Origin: Acaryochloris sp. CCMEE 5410
Lineage (GTDB): Bacteria; Cyanobacteriota; Cyanobacteriia; Thermosynechococcales; Thermosynechococcaceae
Direction of reading: 5' to 3'
Length of the DNA: 64,000 nt
Assembly: GCF_000238775.2 (NCBI RefSeq)
Contig: NZ_AFEJ02000001.1
Span: 1,922,001 to 1,986,000 of the forward strand
This document shows, one piece after another, positions 37,146-47,575 of the stretch; position 1 is the first letter of the stretch; every line of letters begins with the position of its first letter. Both the position numbers and the translations under genes were made by a program. The notes beneath the pieces are model-generated. The model had not been told where the DNA came from and searched no databases. It saw only the letters and a program-made list of their open reading frames with translations.

Positions 37146-37822
37146 TCAGATGGTGTAGAAACAACCCACTAGCAGTGGTTTGGGGAGTCACGGTTTTGGT
37201 ATGGGGAGTTGCGATCGCAATCTTCCAACCCCAAATCCCTCAAGTTGCGCCCTACCCATTTCCTCAAGTCATTCCCCTTGCAGATTGGACCTTTACTGAT
37301 AGTCAGCCCCTCACGCCTGATCAAACCCCAGACCCTCAAGATATTCCTGGTGAAGTGGTGTCTGGGCAGCGGTATCACTACCACCAAGGCGATACCCATT
37401 TACACATTGAGATGAGATATCTGGCCCAGACCAATGGCGACCTAAAAGCCCTGATTAAACATCAGACCGGCAGTTTAGGCACCGTGCTGCAATCCGTAGA
37501 AGGCGTGGGGGAATTCAGCCTATTTACTCAGGGCGCTGCTAGCCAGCTAGATGCCTGTATCAACCCTCAAGGAACCAGTACCGTCACCAGCGATCAGTTC
37601 AAGCGCAACCGTACCCTATACGATTGGCGATCTGGGCGTTTCCTCGGCTGGATCCTCGGCCAAGCGCCTCTCCATGACAATCGTTGTCTATGGACCCAGA
37701 TGACCTTATCGACCTCAAGCGATGCGACCTCGGCAGTGCAGGCTCAGGCTTTAACGTCTACCTGGACAGACTGGCATCAGTGGTGGCAATTTCACTTTCC
37801 GCCATCAGCCAAGACCCCGTAA
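37142..37822 (+). CDS. Cyanoexosortase-associated protein
   Basis: 226 residues with one N-terminal membrane helix (~10-28; LAVVWGVTVLVWGVAIAIF) and an outside domain. The pattern PLADWTFTDSQPL, then SGQRYHYHQGDTHLHIEMRYL and a late CLWTQMTL, matches the family that accompanies cyanoexosortase A, analogous to EpsI partners elsewhere. Its ATG overlaps the exosortase stop (ATGA). The three genes form one operon ending near a TCCCCC/GGGGGA hairpin at 37876-37893. Confidence 0.85.
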   Translation: MIRWCRNNPLAVVWGVTVLVWGVAIAIFQPQIPQVAPYPFPQVIPLADWTFTDSQPLTPDQTPDPQDIPGEVVSGQRYHYHQGDTHLHIEMRYLAQTNGDLKALIKHQTGSLGTVLQSVEGVGEFSLFTQGAASQLDACINPQGTSTVTSDQFKRNRTLYDWRSGRFLGWILGQAPLHDNRCLWTQMTLSTSSDATSAVQAQALTSTWTDWHQWWQFHFPPSAKTP

Positions 37823-37875
37823 TGCTCTTGAAAACCTTACTCCATCGCCTCTAAGGGCCGCATCCTTACCTCCAT

Positions 37876-37893
37876 TCCCCCGTGATTGGGGGA
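37876..37893 (+). terminator. Hairpin after the exosortase operon
   Basis: TCCCCC (37876-37881), loop GTGATT, GGGGGA (37888-37893), 54 nt behind the last gene of the operon. GC-rich 6-bp stem; no T tract directly after it. Likely the operon end. Confidence 0.45.
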
Positions 37894-38065
37894 TTCACTA
37901 TCAGTGCCGATCGTTTCCAGGTTTTTTAAAGAGATGGGGATGCTAACTTTTTCGCTTAACACTATTTTTTAAGATTTTATAAGGAATTGAATCAAACAAC
38001 CTTGACTGGGTTGATGGGGGTACCATACGTAGCGAACTCTTGAATGCCAACGGGGGGAACTGTAT

Positions 38066-38179
38066 ATGGCATGTATTGAAGACGCGCAGCCACTGTGCGA
38101 TCGCAATCTTTGCGTTTTAGCGGACAACCGATCCGTTAGCAGCCATAGAGAAGGGGGAGTGCATGGCACCACTCTCTAA
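38066..38179 (+). CDS. Possible 37-codon ORF overlapping the oxidoreductase start
   Basis: ATG 38066 has GGGGGGAA 8 nt upstream and reads MACIEDAQPLCDRNLC and on to HGTTL, stopping at 38179, 16 nt inside the oxidoreductase gene. It has three cysteines. It could be a regulatory leader coupled to the next gene or chance; a HIP1 site lies inside it. No family is recognised. Confidence 0.3.
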   Translation: MACIEDAQPLCDRNLCVLADNRSVSSHREGGVHGTTL

Positions 38180-39188
38180 AACGAATGTGGTCGTCATTGG
38201 TGGAGGACCAGGCGGCACTGCAACTGCGATTCGTTGTGCCCAGCATGGATTACAGGTCACACTGATCGAAGGGGCTGAAGAATCCCGGCCTCATACGAGT
38301 GAAACCTTACATCCCGAGATTGAGCCGCTATTGAAGAAACTCGGGGTCAGAGATCAAGTCTTAGCGGCAAACTTCCCACGATGTCCCGGACGTTGGATCG
38401 CTTTGCAAGGGGAGCGCCAATTTTACGGCTTTGGTGAGAATAAACATGGACCCAAGTTGGGATTCCAAGTCAAGCGATCACAGTTCGACACCCTGCTTTT
38501 GGAACAGGCTAAAGCGATGGGAGTCAAGGTTCTTCAACCCTGCCGGGCTATTGAGCCACTGGTCAGCCGAGGACAAGTCCAGGGGCTGATCACCACGGCA
38601 GGGGGAATCGAGGCCACTTATGTGGTGGATGCGACAGGAAGCCATCAATGGCTAGCGCGAAAACTGAAACTCAACACCACACCCTACTCTCCCTCGTTAC
38701 AAGTGGAATACGGCTATAGGATCGGACATTGTCCCAAGCAAGATTATTCTCCCTTGATTGCCCCAGCACCAGGGGGGTGGGTATCCGTTGCGAAGGTCCA
38801 ACCCTTACGTTATCAGTGGACTCGTTTAAAGTGGTTCCAGCCATCGGACACTCCTTGGTCTCCCCCCAACCTAGCCGAGCTTTTGCCCAGTGATACCACC
38901 CATGTTATGGATATGACTTGGCGTCTGATCAATCCAGCGGCTGGCCCTGGTTATTTTTTAGTCGGTGATGCGGCAGCCATTCTCGACCCTATCTCCTCCC
39001 AGGGAGTCTTGAAAGCGATTGCTTCAGGGATGATGGCTGCCCATCTAATCAATCAACAATTTCAGCAAGCGAAACTGCCACTTTCAATAGCAGACCGTTA
39101 CGCGACTTGGTCCCGGACCAATTTTCACCAAGATTTGATGGCATTACAGCGGTTGTACACCCCTATCCTGTCGAAGGTTACAGCTTAA
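38163..39188 (+). CDS. FAD-dependent oxidoreductase (halogenase / geranylgeranyl-reductase-like)
   Basis: 341 residues. FAD-binding GxGxxG: VVVIGGGPGGTATAI (~9-23), EGAEESRP after strand 2, and the second FAD motif GPGYFLVGDAAAILDPISSQGV (~260-282), where GDAA contacts FAD. The overall pattern fits the flavin group containing tryptophan-halogenase-like and geranylgeranyl-reductase-like enzymes. The halogenase signature WxWxIP is not seen, so a halogenase is unlikely. The substrate is unknown. ATG 38163 has GGGGGAG 4 nt upstream. No co-directional neighbour; a 9-bp inverted repeat (39334-39342/39363-39371) follows. Confidence 0.82.
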   Translation: MAPLSKTNVVVIGGGPGGTATAIRCAQHGLQVTLIEGAEESRPHTSETLHPEIEPLLKKLGVRDQVLAANFPRCPGRWIALQGERQFYGFGENKHGPKLGFQVKRSQFDTLLLEQAKAMGVKVLQPCRAIEPLVSRGQVQGLITTAGGIEATYVVDATGSHQWLARKLKLNTTPYSPSLQVEYGYRIGHCPKQDYSPLIAPAPGGWVSVAKVQPLRYQWTRLKWFQPSDTPWSPPNLAELLPSDTTHVMDMTWRLINPAAGPGYFLVGDAAAILDPISSQGVLKAIASGMMAAHLINQQFQQAKLPLSIADRYATWSRTNFHQDLMALQRLYTPILSKVTA

Positions 39189-39333
39189 ACAAACTTGCTG
39201 TATTGATTCGGTGCCATTCTGACATCCTGTTAATCTTTATTCATAGAATCACTGATGAATCGTCCTGTTTCACTGCAACCGTTTGCTCCAATCGACTTTT
39301 TAGACGCTAGAAGTAGATGTTGATATCGGTCAA

Positions 39334-39371
39334 GTCAAACAGACCAGTAATCACAGAGTGGCCTGTTTGAC
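39334..39371. terminator. Inverted repeat between convergent genes
   Basis: GTCAAACAG (39334-39342) and CTGTTTGAC (39363-39371) form a perfect 9-bp stem with a 20-nt loop between the convergent oxidoreductase and YHS genes. Placement fits a shared bidirectional terminator, although T tracts are absent on both sides. Confidence 0.45.
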
Positions 39372-39406
39372 TCAATGATGTCCATGGGTGAAGGACATCG
39401 AGGCCA

Positions 39407-39907
39407 CTAGCTGTCCAAAACCCCCGGCCAATTTTTATCAGCTTCAGCAATATTCCCTGGAATATCTCCCTCCCACTGCTTTTGAACATCAAGACTGTAA
39501 TTGAGATACAGTTTGCCATCTACAATCTTCCAAGCTTGAGGATCGATAGAGGCCGTGGTGCCTTTCTTCACTGCCCAAGCGCAATAGCCCCCATACTGAG
39601 GCGCATACTTTTCTGGGTCGCTGGCAAAAGAGTCCCGATTTTCAGCACTCGCAAATTGCCAAGTGGCTCCCTTCCACTCATGGGAGAACTCTCCTGTGCC
39701 TTTGACAGGCTTACCCTCTGTAAAATAGGCCACCGGATCATATCCTCGAATGGCTGCACCATCTGCCGAGAAAACAGCAGGCTTTGTATTGGCTTGGCTC
39801 TGTTCAGCCCCAGATCCCGCGTTAGACGTTGAAGGATCTGTACACCCCATGCTCAGACCCATACCGAGCAATAACACTGCCGGCCAGAGTGCAAATTTAA
39901 ATTTCAT
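39407..39907 (-). CDS. YHS-domain lipoprotein
   Basis: 166 residues with a lipoprotein signal: hydrophobic LWPAVLLLGMGL then the lipobox LSMGC (Cys ~22). After a Ser/Asn-rich linker comes a YHS-type domain: IRGYDPVAYFTEGKPVKG, FASAENRDSFASDPEKYAPQYGGYCAWAV, and a C-terminal KIVDGKLYLNYS. Cyanobacterial and proteobacterial homologues are about this length. The domain probably binds a metal; the actual role is unknown. It faces the FAD oxidoreductase gene convergently. Confidence 0.88.
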   Translation of the reverse strand: MKFKFALWPAVLLLGMGLSMGCTDPSTSNAGSGAEQSQANTKPAVFSADGAAIRGYDPVAYFTEGKPVKGTGEFSHEWKGATWQFASAENRDSFASDPEKYAPQYGGYCAWAVKKGTTASIDPQAWKIVDGKLYLNYSLDVQKQWEGDIPGNIAEADKNWPGVLDS

Positions 39908-40140
39908 AGATAACCCTCATAACGGATCATGGCAAGTTAAACCTGCCCTCAGGATAATACTGGGTCTTAAATATGAGAGTGATGTGAATCTCCCCTAAAA
40001 AGATGCTGTCATCGTAGTAGCGTTTTTATCTACCCTATTCACAAGAGGAGGGTAGCGCTAAAGTTTGAGCATACTGGACTGAGATTGATATCGATGGTGC
40101 AACTCAACCGTTCTAGCACGCCAAGCATGAGGTGATCCTA

Positions 40141-40734
40141 GTGACTTCTTCCAATCAGATCCACCGTTGTTCTTGGGTGGATCTAAGCAAGCCCGATTAT
40201 GTTCAGTATCACGATCAGGAGTGGGGCATTCCTGTCTATGACGATCCGCATTTATTCGAGCATTTAGTCCTGGAGTCTTCTCAGGCGGGCTTAAGCTGGT
40301 ACACCGTCCTGCGTAAACGCGAAAACTACCGAGCTGCCTTTGATCAATTCAATCCTCAAAAAATTGCCCACTATGATGTAGCCAAGATCGAAACCCTCAT
40401 GGGCAATGCCGGTATCATCCGCAACCGCAAAAAGATAGAAGCCATCATTGGCAATGCTCGCGTCTTTTTACAGATTCAGGCAGAGTTTGGCAGCTTTGCC
40501 CACTATAGCTGGCGCTTTGTGGGCGGACAGCCCATCGTTCATTCCTTCAGTGCATCTGATACCTGGCCTACCACTAGTCCAGAATCCGATGCTATGAGCA
40601 AGGATCTACGAAAACGAGGCTTCAAGTTTTTTGGTTCAACCATCTGTTATGCCCATATGCAGGCCACAGGTATGGTGAACGACCATAGTCTGGAGTGTTT
40701 TCGTCGCCAAGAGATTATCGACAGCTATAAGTAA
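40141..40734 (+). CDS. tag: DNA-3-methyladenine glycosylase I
   Basis: Removes 3-methyladenine from alkylated DNA. The zinc site of the family is visible: Cys in HRCSWVD, His in QYHDQEWG, and H and C in NDHSLECF near the C-terminus. The middle has FEHLVLESSQAGLSW, the typical helix-hairpin-helix-side motif, and GFKFFGSTICYAHMQATGMVNDH. Length ~197 is normal. I prefer GTG 40141, with GAGG 8 nt upstream; GTG 40132 is an alternative adding three residues. It stands alone. Confidence 0.93.
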   Translation: MTSSNQIHRCSWVDLSKPDYVQYHDQEWGIPVYDDPHLFEHLVLESSQAGLSWYTVLRKRENYRAAFDQFNPQKIAHYDVAKIETLMGNAGIIRNRKKIEAIIGNARVFLQIQAEFGSFAHYSWRFVGGQPIVHSFSASDTWPTTSPESDAMSKDLRKRGFKFFGSTICYAHMQATGMVNDHSLECFRRQEIIDSYK

Positions 40735-41305
40735 GCTTCCACTGTTTGGACCATTGAGTGATTTAGTCTAATGCTGGACGTTACAAATGTTGAGAATGGG
40801 CAAATTTGCACTTATTTACTAGAAAAAGAGGGGCAATCTTAACCATTATCCCCTTCTCTAGAGAACAGGTTCTGATAGGAGTGTGGTCAGTGGGATGGGC
40901 TGAACATATCGGTATTTTTTCTCCATTGATAGAACTTAATAAATCTAGAAATGCTTAGCTAGAATAGCTGCCAGAAATAGGCTGGCTTTTAATTTTGCCA
41001 TAAAGAAATAAAAATACAGATTAAAAATACAATATCTGTCCCAAAATAGAAGATACTTCACCCATAAACTGAATCCTTATCTCTATCAATTGATTATTGG
41101 TTGCTGTTGTGAGTTTATTACCCTTATTGCCGTGTTTACACGCCTTAGACCCTCATCCTCCTGGATTTAGGAGGTTCAACGTATCTTGGTTTGAAGCCTG
41201 AGGCTTAAATCAGACACCGATGAGTGTGCTTTTTCCGCAATCCTGAGGCAGATTGGGTATTATAGTGTGAACTTCTTTCTTTAGTGTCCCATCCTTCGAA
41301 TTGCC
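40735..41305. other. 570-bp intergenic region with small hairpins only
   Basis: No convincing gene. Two very short frames (23 and 30 codons) lack coding character. A perfect hairpin CCTCCT-GGATTT-AGGAGG lies at ~41157-41174, and a longer GGGG/CCCC stem with a bulge near 40828-40860. The sequence from 40900 to 41090 is AT-rich. The promoter of the gene at 41306 should be in the last 100 nt. Confidence 0.5.
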
Positions 41306-42169
41306 ATGGCTCGATATACTCGTTCGCTATCAGTTGCATTATCTTTGAGCAACTGTCTTACACAATTGAAGGCTGTGTTAGAGAGTTGTGATTTGGAAGC
41401 GCTTTTCTCCAAAGAGGACTGCATCATTGCCCGAGAGAAACCGGGTAAAGTCCCCTTTGCCAAACTCGTTACCATTGAAGTTTTAGTAGATAGCACTCGG
41501 GCAACCAGTAACATCACGAATATGGATGTTGTCGTTAAAAATGAGGAATTACCGCTACAAAGTAATAATCATTGTTTCCAGATTTTCAACCAATTTAGTC
41601 AAGCCATCGATCAACATTCTGGCTGGCAAGTCATCGCTGAAGAAGATAAGTCTGAGCAATCACAAAAAGCATCTTCAGTAGAACCCCCAGCTCCTTCGCC
41701 AGCCGCCACTGTGTCTCAGATCCCCGTAACATCAGAGACAAGTCCTGCGGCCAAGCCCATCGCCTCAGATCCCTTAGCGCCCTCGGCCAATACTCAACCT
41801 GAGCCTGTTGTGCAGTTACCCAAGGCCACTGAACTTCCTTTGCCACAGCCTTTTACGGATACCACAACTTCAGAGCCAGCTACTCCCCCAGAATCCCCCC
41901 TATCCAAGAACAACGACTCGATTAACCTAGAGTCAACTGCAGAAAAACGGGTGCAAACAACGGCAAATTTAGAGGAGCTGCGACAAAAACGAGCAGAAAG
42001 CGTAGCCAACTTGGAGCGTCTCAGACAAAAACGCGCTGAAAGCATTGCCAACCTAGAAAAGATGCGACAAAAACGAGAGCGTATGTTCGCAGCTAATGAG
42101 CGTGAGGGTGCTGGAGAGGATATTAGCCCCCTCGATTTACCTGAGCGGCCTTCGACCTCCCAGGCATAA
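41306..42169 (+). CDS. Hypothetical protein with 14-residue coiled-coil repeats (287 aa)
   Basis: Residues 1-112 form a conserved-looking alpha/beta domain (YTRSLSVALSLSNCLTQLKAVL, FAKLVTIEVLVDSTRATSN). A Pro/Thr/Ser-rich linker (~113-205) follows. Next come three tandem 14-residue repeats, ANLEELRQKRAESV, ANLERLRQKRAESI and ANLEKMRQKRERMF (~222-263), a highly charged helix. The tail is acidic. No membrane segment. The repeats suggest an assembly or docking helix. Not recognised; gene directly converges on the SLOG gene (2 nt between stops). Confidence 0.75.
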   Translation: MARYTRSLSVALSLSNCLTQLKAVLESCDLEALFSKEDCIIAREKPGKVPFAKLVTIEVLVDSTRATSNITNMDVVVKNEELPLQSNNHCFQIFNQFSQAIDQHSGWQVIAEEDKSEQSQKASSVEPPAPSPAATVSQIPVTSETSPAAKPIASDPLAPSANTQPEPVVQLPKATELPLPQPFTDTTTSEPATPPESPLSKNNDSINLESTAEKRVQTTANLEELRQKRAESVANLERLRQKRAESIANLEKMRQKRERMFAANEREGAGEDISPLDLPERPSTSQA

Positions 42170-42171
42170 TC

Positions 42172-42711
42172 CTAATCAAAATAGAACAGGGTCACTAGCT
42201 TACGCAGTTCTTCAGCTTCTTGACAGGTCTTGAGCAAAGTATGGCTGTCATGGAAGGCAAAGCAAATGAGCTGATCACATCGAGAAACGATCTCCTGGTT
42301 GCAGATAGCACTTGCTTCTGCCAGGGACAGGTTGTCATGTTCTGGTTTTTCCACCAGATGCATCACTTTCTCCAATAGCCGTTGAGACTCCGGGGGCTGC
42401 TCTGTCATGCTTTGGGGAAGTACCACCGTTAATAACTTTGGATCCGCTCGCATCGCACCTCGAATGGCCGCAGCATTGGTGCCAATCGCACCCGATGTGA
42501 GGAGGCGGTTTCCAGAAAGGGCTAATGCATAGCTCATCATTTCGATGATGTGCTGATGCATGAGGGGGACGTGGCGAGAACCCAAAATGGCAATGCGTTT
42601 GGAACTGGTCTGTTGAATCGCTGCTAGTTCTTGTAGAAACTCGTCAGCTTTGGGGTCGCCAACCTGAGGTAAATCGAGAGACTGGCTCAAAGAGGTACTG
42701 TGCCGAAACAA
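42172..42711 (-). CDS. SLOG/DprA-like Rossmann protein (179 aa)
   Basis: The segment KRIAILGSRHVPLMHQ, followed by GNRLLTSGAIGTNAAAIRGAM and LLTVVLPQSM, matches the nucleotide-binding fold of the SLOG superfamily, which includes DprA and LOG. The GSR and SGAxGTNAAA segments are the expected ligand loops. It is shorter than DprA and lacks its C-terminal winged helix, so a sensor of a nucleotide or a small-molecule role is more likely than natural-transformation function. The frame starts at TTG 42711; no other good start is available upstream. Located next to miaA on the same strand. Confidence 0.72.
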   Translation of the reverse strand: MFRHSTSLSQSLDLPQVGDPKADEFLQELAAIQQTSSKRIAILGSRHVPLMHQHIIEMMSYALALSGNRLLTSGAIGTNAAAIRGAMRADPKLLTVVLPQSMTEQPPESQRLLEKVMHLVEKPEHDNLSLAEASAICNQEIVSRCDQLICFAFHDSHTLLKTCQEAEELRKLVTLFYFD

Positions 42712-42769
42712 CCCAGCTATTTTAACAAAGGTCAGTCAGATTTTGGGGGTGATGGATGGAGTTTATTCT

Positions 42770-43678
42770 TTACAACCAGGATTGGCCTTGAATATCCTCC
42801 CAAACGAGAGAAAGTAAGTCAGAATTTGCAGCATCGAACCAATGAATGGCAGAATTCGCTCTAAACCAGGTGCGTTGGCGCTTGGCGAACTGGCGAGTAT
42901 GAAGAACAGTTTGGGTTGCGGCGTCTTCTAAAGAAAATTGTTGGTGTATATGAGCCTTCATTTCTTGATAGCCTAGGGTCTCTAAGAGGGGGAGTTCGGC
43001 CCCATAGTGGTCGATGAGTTTCTGGACTTCAGTCAACCAGCCCTGCTCCACCATGGCAGCCGTGCGCTGCTGAATGATGTCGGTATGCTGGTCCAAATCA
43101 CTAATATCTAAGCCAATTTGCAAAATGGGATAGGACGGGGGATTCTTGCCTTGCTGTGCCGATAGGGGGATGCCCGTGGTGTAAAAGACTTCTAACGCTC
43201 TTAGGGTACGGACTTGGTCATGGGCATGAATTTTTTGGGCTGCTGGTGGATCGACTTGCTGGAGCCATTGGTAAATCTGGATTTGGCCTTGGGATTGGAG
43301 TTGAGATCGCAACGCCAGTTGCGGCGGTACCCGCGGAATCTTCAGTCCCTCCACAATCGCCCGGATATACAGTCCAGTCCCTCCTACTAGAAGCGGCGTT
43401 TGCCCCTCAGCATGAAACTGAGCAATGAGCGCCTGAGCCTGTTCTTGGTAGTCGGCAACCGTCAAAGTCTCAGTAGGGTCACAGATATCAATGAGATAGT
43501 GAGGAACATCTTCTTGATCCGTTACAGAAGGTTTCGCAGTACCAATATCAAACCCCCGATAGATCTGCCGGGAGTCAGCACTGAGAATAGGCCCTCCCAA
43601 ACGTTGGGCTAAAGCTAGTGCCAGAGAGGATTTCCCTGTCGCCGTTGGCCCACAAATTACGATCAACCCTGGCGTCAT
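42770..43678 (-). CDS. miaA: tRNA dimethylallyltransferase
   Basis: Transfers the dimethylallyl group to A37 of tRNAs reading UNN codons. P-loop GPTATGKSSLA (10-20), the DMAPP/tRNA site motif SADSRQIYRG and DIGTAKPS, and LVGGTGLYIRA (~101-111) are all intact, as is RNxARRQRTW-like RQFAKRQRTWFR near the C-terminus. Length 302 is normal. ATG 43678. It is divergent from gyrB, with promoters in 43679-43839. Confidence 0.96.
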   Translation of the reverse strand: MTPGLIVICGPTATGKSSLALALAQRLGGPILSADSRQIYRGFDIGTAKPSVTDQEDVPHYLIDICDPTETLTVADYQEQAQALIAQFHAEGQTPLLVGGTGLYIRAIVEGLKIPRVPPQLALRSQLQSQGQIQIYQWLQQVDPPAAQKIHAHDQVRTLRALEVFYTTGIPLSAQQGKNPPSYPILQIGLDISDLDQHTDIIQQRTAAMVEQGWLTEVQKLIDHYGAELPLLETLGYQEMKAHIHQQFSLEDAATQTVLHTRQFAKRQRTWFRANSAIHWFDAANSDLLSLVWEDIQGQSWL

Positions 43679-43743
43679 TCCTACTGAATCCTAAAGAATT
43701 AATAATGCAACCCCACGGTAAACAGCCCTTAAGACAGGTCTAA

Positions 43744-45780
<2,037 letters not shown>

Positions 45781-45788
45781 GAGCTGCC

Positions 45789-46344
45789 ATGACTCAAACC
45801 ATCAAAGATCCACTCCGTTGGACGACAGCAGATATTGAGTCCTTAGCAGCGGATGAATGGAAACGTTATGAAATTATTGATGGAGAGTTGTTTGTGACTC
45901 GGGCACCGCATATTTGCTGCGGGACGCATTTATGCCAGATTATTGTTGTGGTCTGAAGAAACAAACCAGGGCCAACCCATCCTGACTCCGGGCTTGATTT
46001 TCTCTGATGCCGATAATGTGAGTCCCGATGTGGTTTGGGTGAGCAATCAGCGTCTGGCAGCGATTGTTGATGAAGAAGGCCATTTAACGGGCGCACCGGA
46101 GTTGATTGTGGAGGTGCTGTCAGCAGGGGGGAGCAATGAACGTCGAGATAAAGAAGCGAAGTTGAAATTGTATTCCTTAAAAGGAGTGCAAGAATACTGG
46201 ATTGTTGATTGGCGATTACAACAGTTAGAAGTCTACCGACGAGACGATGCTAGACTGCGGCTTTATCAGACGCTTCTAGCAGATGATGAAATCTCATCCC
46301 CTCTATTACCAGGCTTTTCCTGTGGCGTAGACCGTTTCTTTTAG
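45789..46344 (+). pseudogene. Uma2-family nuclease with a frameshift
   Basis: The first frame (ATG 45789) reads MTQTIKDPLRWTTADIES ... YEIIDGELFVTRAPHI and then runs out of frame to TGA 45954. The second frame carries AAGRIYARLLLWSEE, PGLIFSDADNVSPDVVWVSN, ELIVEVLSAGG and KEAKLKLYSLKGVQEYWIVD through to 46344. Between PHI and AAGRI the family has a few more residues, so a small deletion (3n+2 nt) near 45917 explains the break. Catalytic acidic residues (D in SPDVV, E in IVEVLS, K in KEAKLK) survive in the second part, but no proper start serves it. It lies 8 nt behind gyrB. Confidence 0.8.
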
Positions 46345-46435
46345 AGACGTTTTAATTGCCCTATAGGATGTCTGCTCAATCAACCTCTCCAGAGTTGAAT
46401 GGTATCGGATTGATATTTGCAATACCCGGCATTAA

Positions 46436-46618
46436 TCAGCGGAGATTCTCTAAAGCCGCGAGTAATCCGGCAAGGATGGCTAGCAGGACCAAACCCCAAA
46501 TTACAAAGCCAGGAAAAAAAGTAATTACCTCTAAACCGCGAAGGACATAGACAGCGATCGCACCGGACAGAAAGAAGAAAAACCACTTCGCGGCCCATGA
46601 TCGTGCAAACTGTCCCAT
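46436..46618 (-). CDS. Small membrane protein (60 aa)
   Basis: Two predicted membrane helices: KWFFFFLSGAIAVYVL and VITFFPGFVIWGLVLLAILAG. Begins MGQFARSWA. Size and layout resemble small conserved cyanobacterial membrane proteins, but I cannot assign a family. It is 22 nt downstream of the phytol-kinase gene on the same strand, so the two are probably co-transcribed. Confidence 0.6.
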   Translation of the reverse strand: MGQFARSWAAKWFFFFLSGAIAVYVLRGLEVITFFPGFVIWGLVLLAILAGLLAALENLR

Positions 46619-46640
46619 GTTCTATCCTTTGTTGCTAGGT

Positions 46641-47342
46641 CTATGTTAGCCAAAACTCATTAAAAACAAAGCTCAAAGCTGCGCTAGCAATGGGAACAGT
46701 GAGATTATCAACACCCCATTTAGAAAAAGCTTCTAGGGTAGAAACAATCACAGAAATAGCGACGGCACTAATCCAAGTGGCAGTGATATTTCCCTGAGTA
46801 ATCCACAAAATCCCGTAGATGATCAGACAGCTAACGCCTACCATACTCAAAGAGCCTTCCCAGCTCTTTTTCATCCCCCAGGCTTGATAGGGATGTCGGC
46901 CAAATCGCTGACCAATCAGAGCAGCTAAACCATCTCCCCAGGTCATGGTCAAAATACCTATGGCAGCATATTGGGGCAGCTTTAAGGGCCAAAACCAAGC
47001 AATCAAAATACCAATGCTTAAAGCATAGAAAAAAGTCCCCAGACTTTTCCGGCCCACACCACTCACACTAGACAAAATAGGGTAACGATAAGACAGCAAC
47101 GTCACAATACTGAAAATAACCGAAGCTGAAATTCCAACCCAGGTAGGCACATCCAGCCACCAAGCCAACAAAATGACATTGCCCGTACCAATATGAACCA
47201 CCTTACGGGTGATTTCAGGATCGGTGGTAATTAGTCGCTTTAGGAGTTCAGCACTCCCGATCACAATTCCCAACCATATTCCCACCAGCAGCAGTTGTGC
47301 GGTGATAGATGTAGGAGGGCTAGGAAATGCGAGCACGGTCAA
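46641..47342 (-). CDS. Phytol kinase-like CDP-alcohol/polyprenol kinase
   Basis: 233 residues with 6-7 membrane helices. The motif DPEITRKVVHIGTGN near residue 40 and TMTWGDGLAALIGQRFGR (~125-142) with KKSWEGSLSM are the signature of the phytol kinase (VTE5 / Slr1652) and dolichol kinase family, which phosphorylates phytol released from chlorophyll using CTP. In tocopherol-making cyanobacteria this salvages phytol for phytyl diphosphate. Homogentisate phytyltransferase and other pathway genes are at 5.5 and 13.5-15.3 kb. VTE6-type phytyl-phosphate kinase is the alternative. Confidence 0.82.
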   Translation of the reverse strand: MTVLAFPSPPTSITAQLLLVGIWLGIVIGSAELLKRLITTDPEITRKVVHIGTGNVILLAWWLDVPTWVGISASVIFSIVTLLSYRYPILSSVSGVGRKSLGTFFYALSIGILIAWFWPLKLPQYAAIGILTMTWGDGLAALIGQRFGRHPYQAWGMKKSWEGSLSMVGVSCLIIYGILWITQGNITATWISAVAISVIVSTLEAFSKWGVDNLTVPIASAALSFVFNEFWLT

Positions 47343-47575
47343 TGCAATAGTCCACTATCAATTCGGTCAATGACCTTCACTGTAGTGGATTCTGCTAGTC
47401 CTGAAAAGTGGATTGATTGTACTGACAACCCTTGTTAGAGATCGCTGATCAGCCCCAGTGAGAATTTTCGGATCTCCCGTGGCGCTAAAAAGTGCTCATG
47501 CCCAGAATACTGCTCATATAGTTAGGGTTTCATTCCCCAACTTCCATCACGCTCCAAATGTTTAAGGTATTTACC

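Noticed and set aside
38163-39188. Tryptophan halogenase
   Set aside because: The WxWxIP motif and the catalytic lysine region of halogenases are not visible; only the general flavin fold is supported.
40770-41215. Two short frames (23 and 30 codons) in the gap before 41306
   Set aside because: No ribosome site, no membrane helix like photosystem small subunits, and no coding character.
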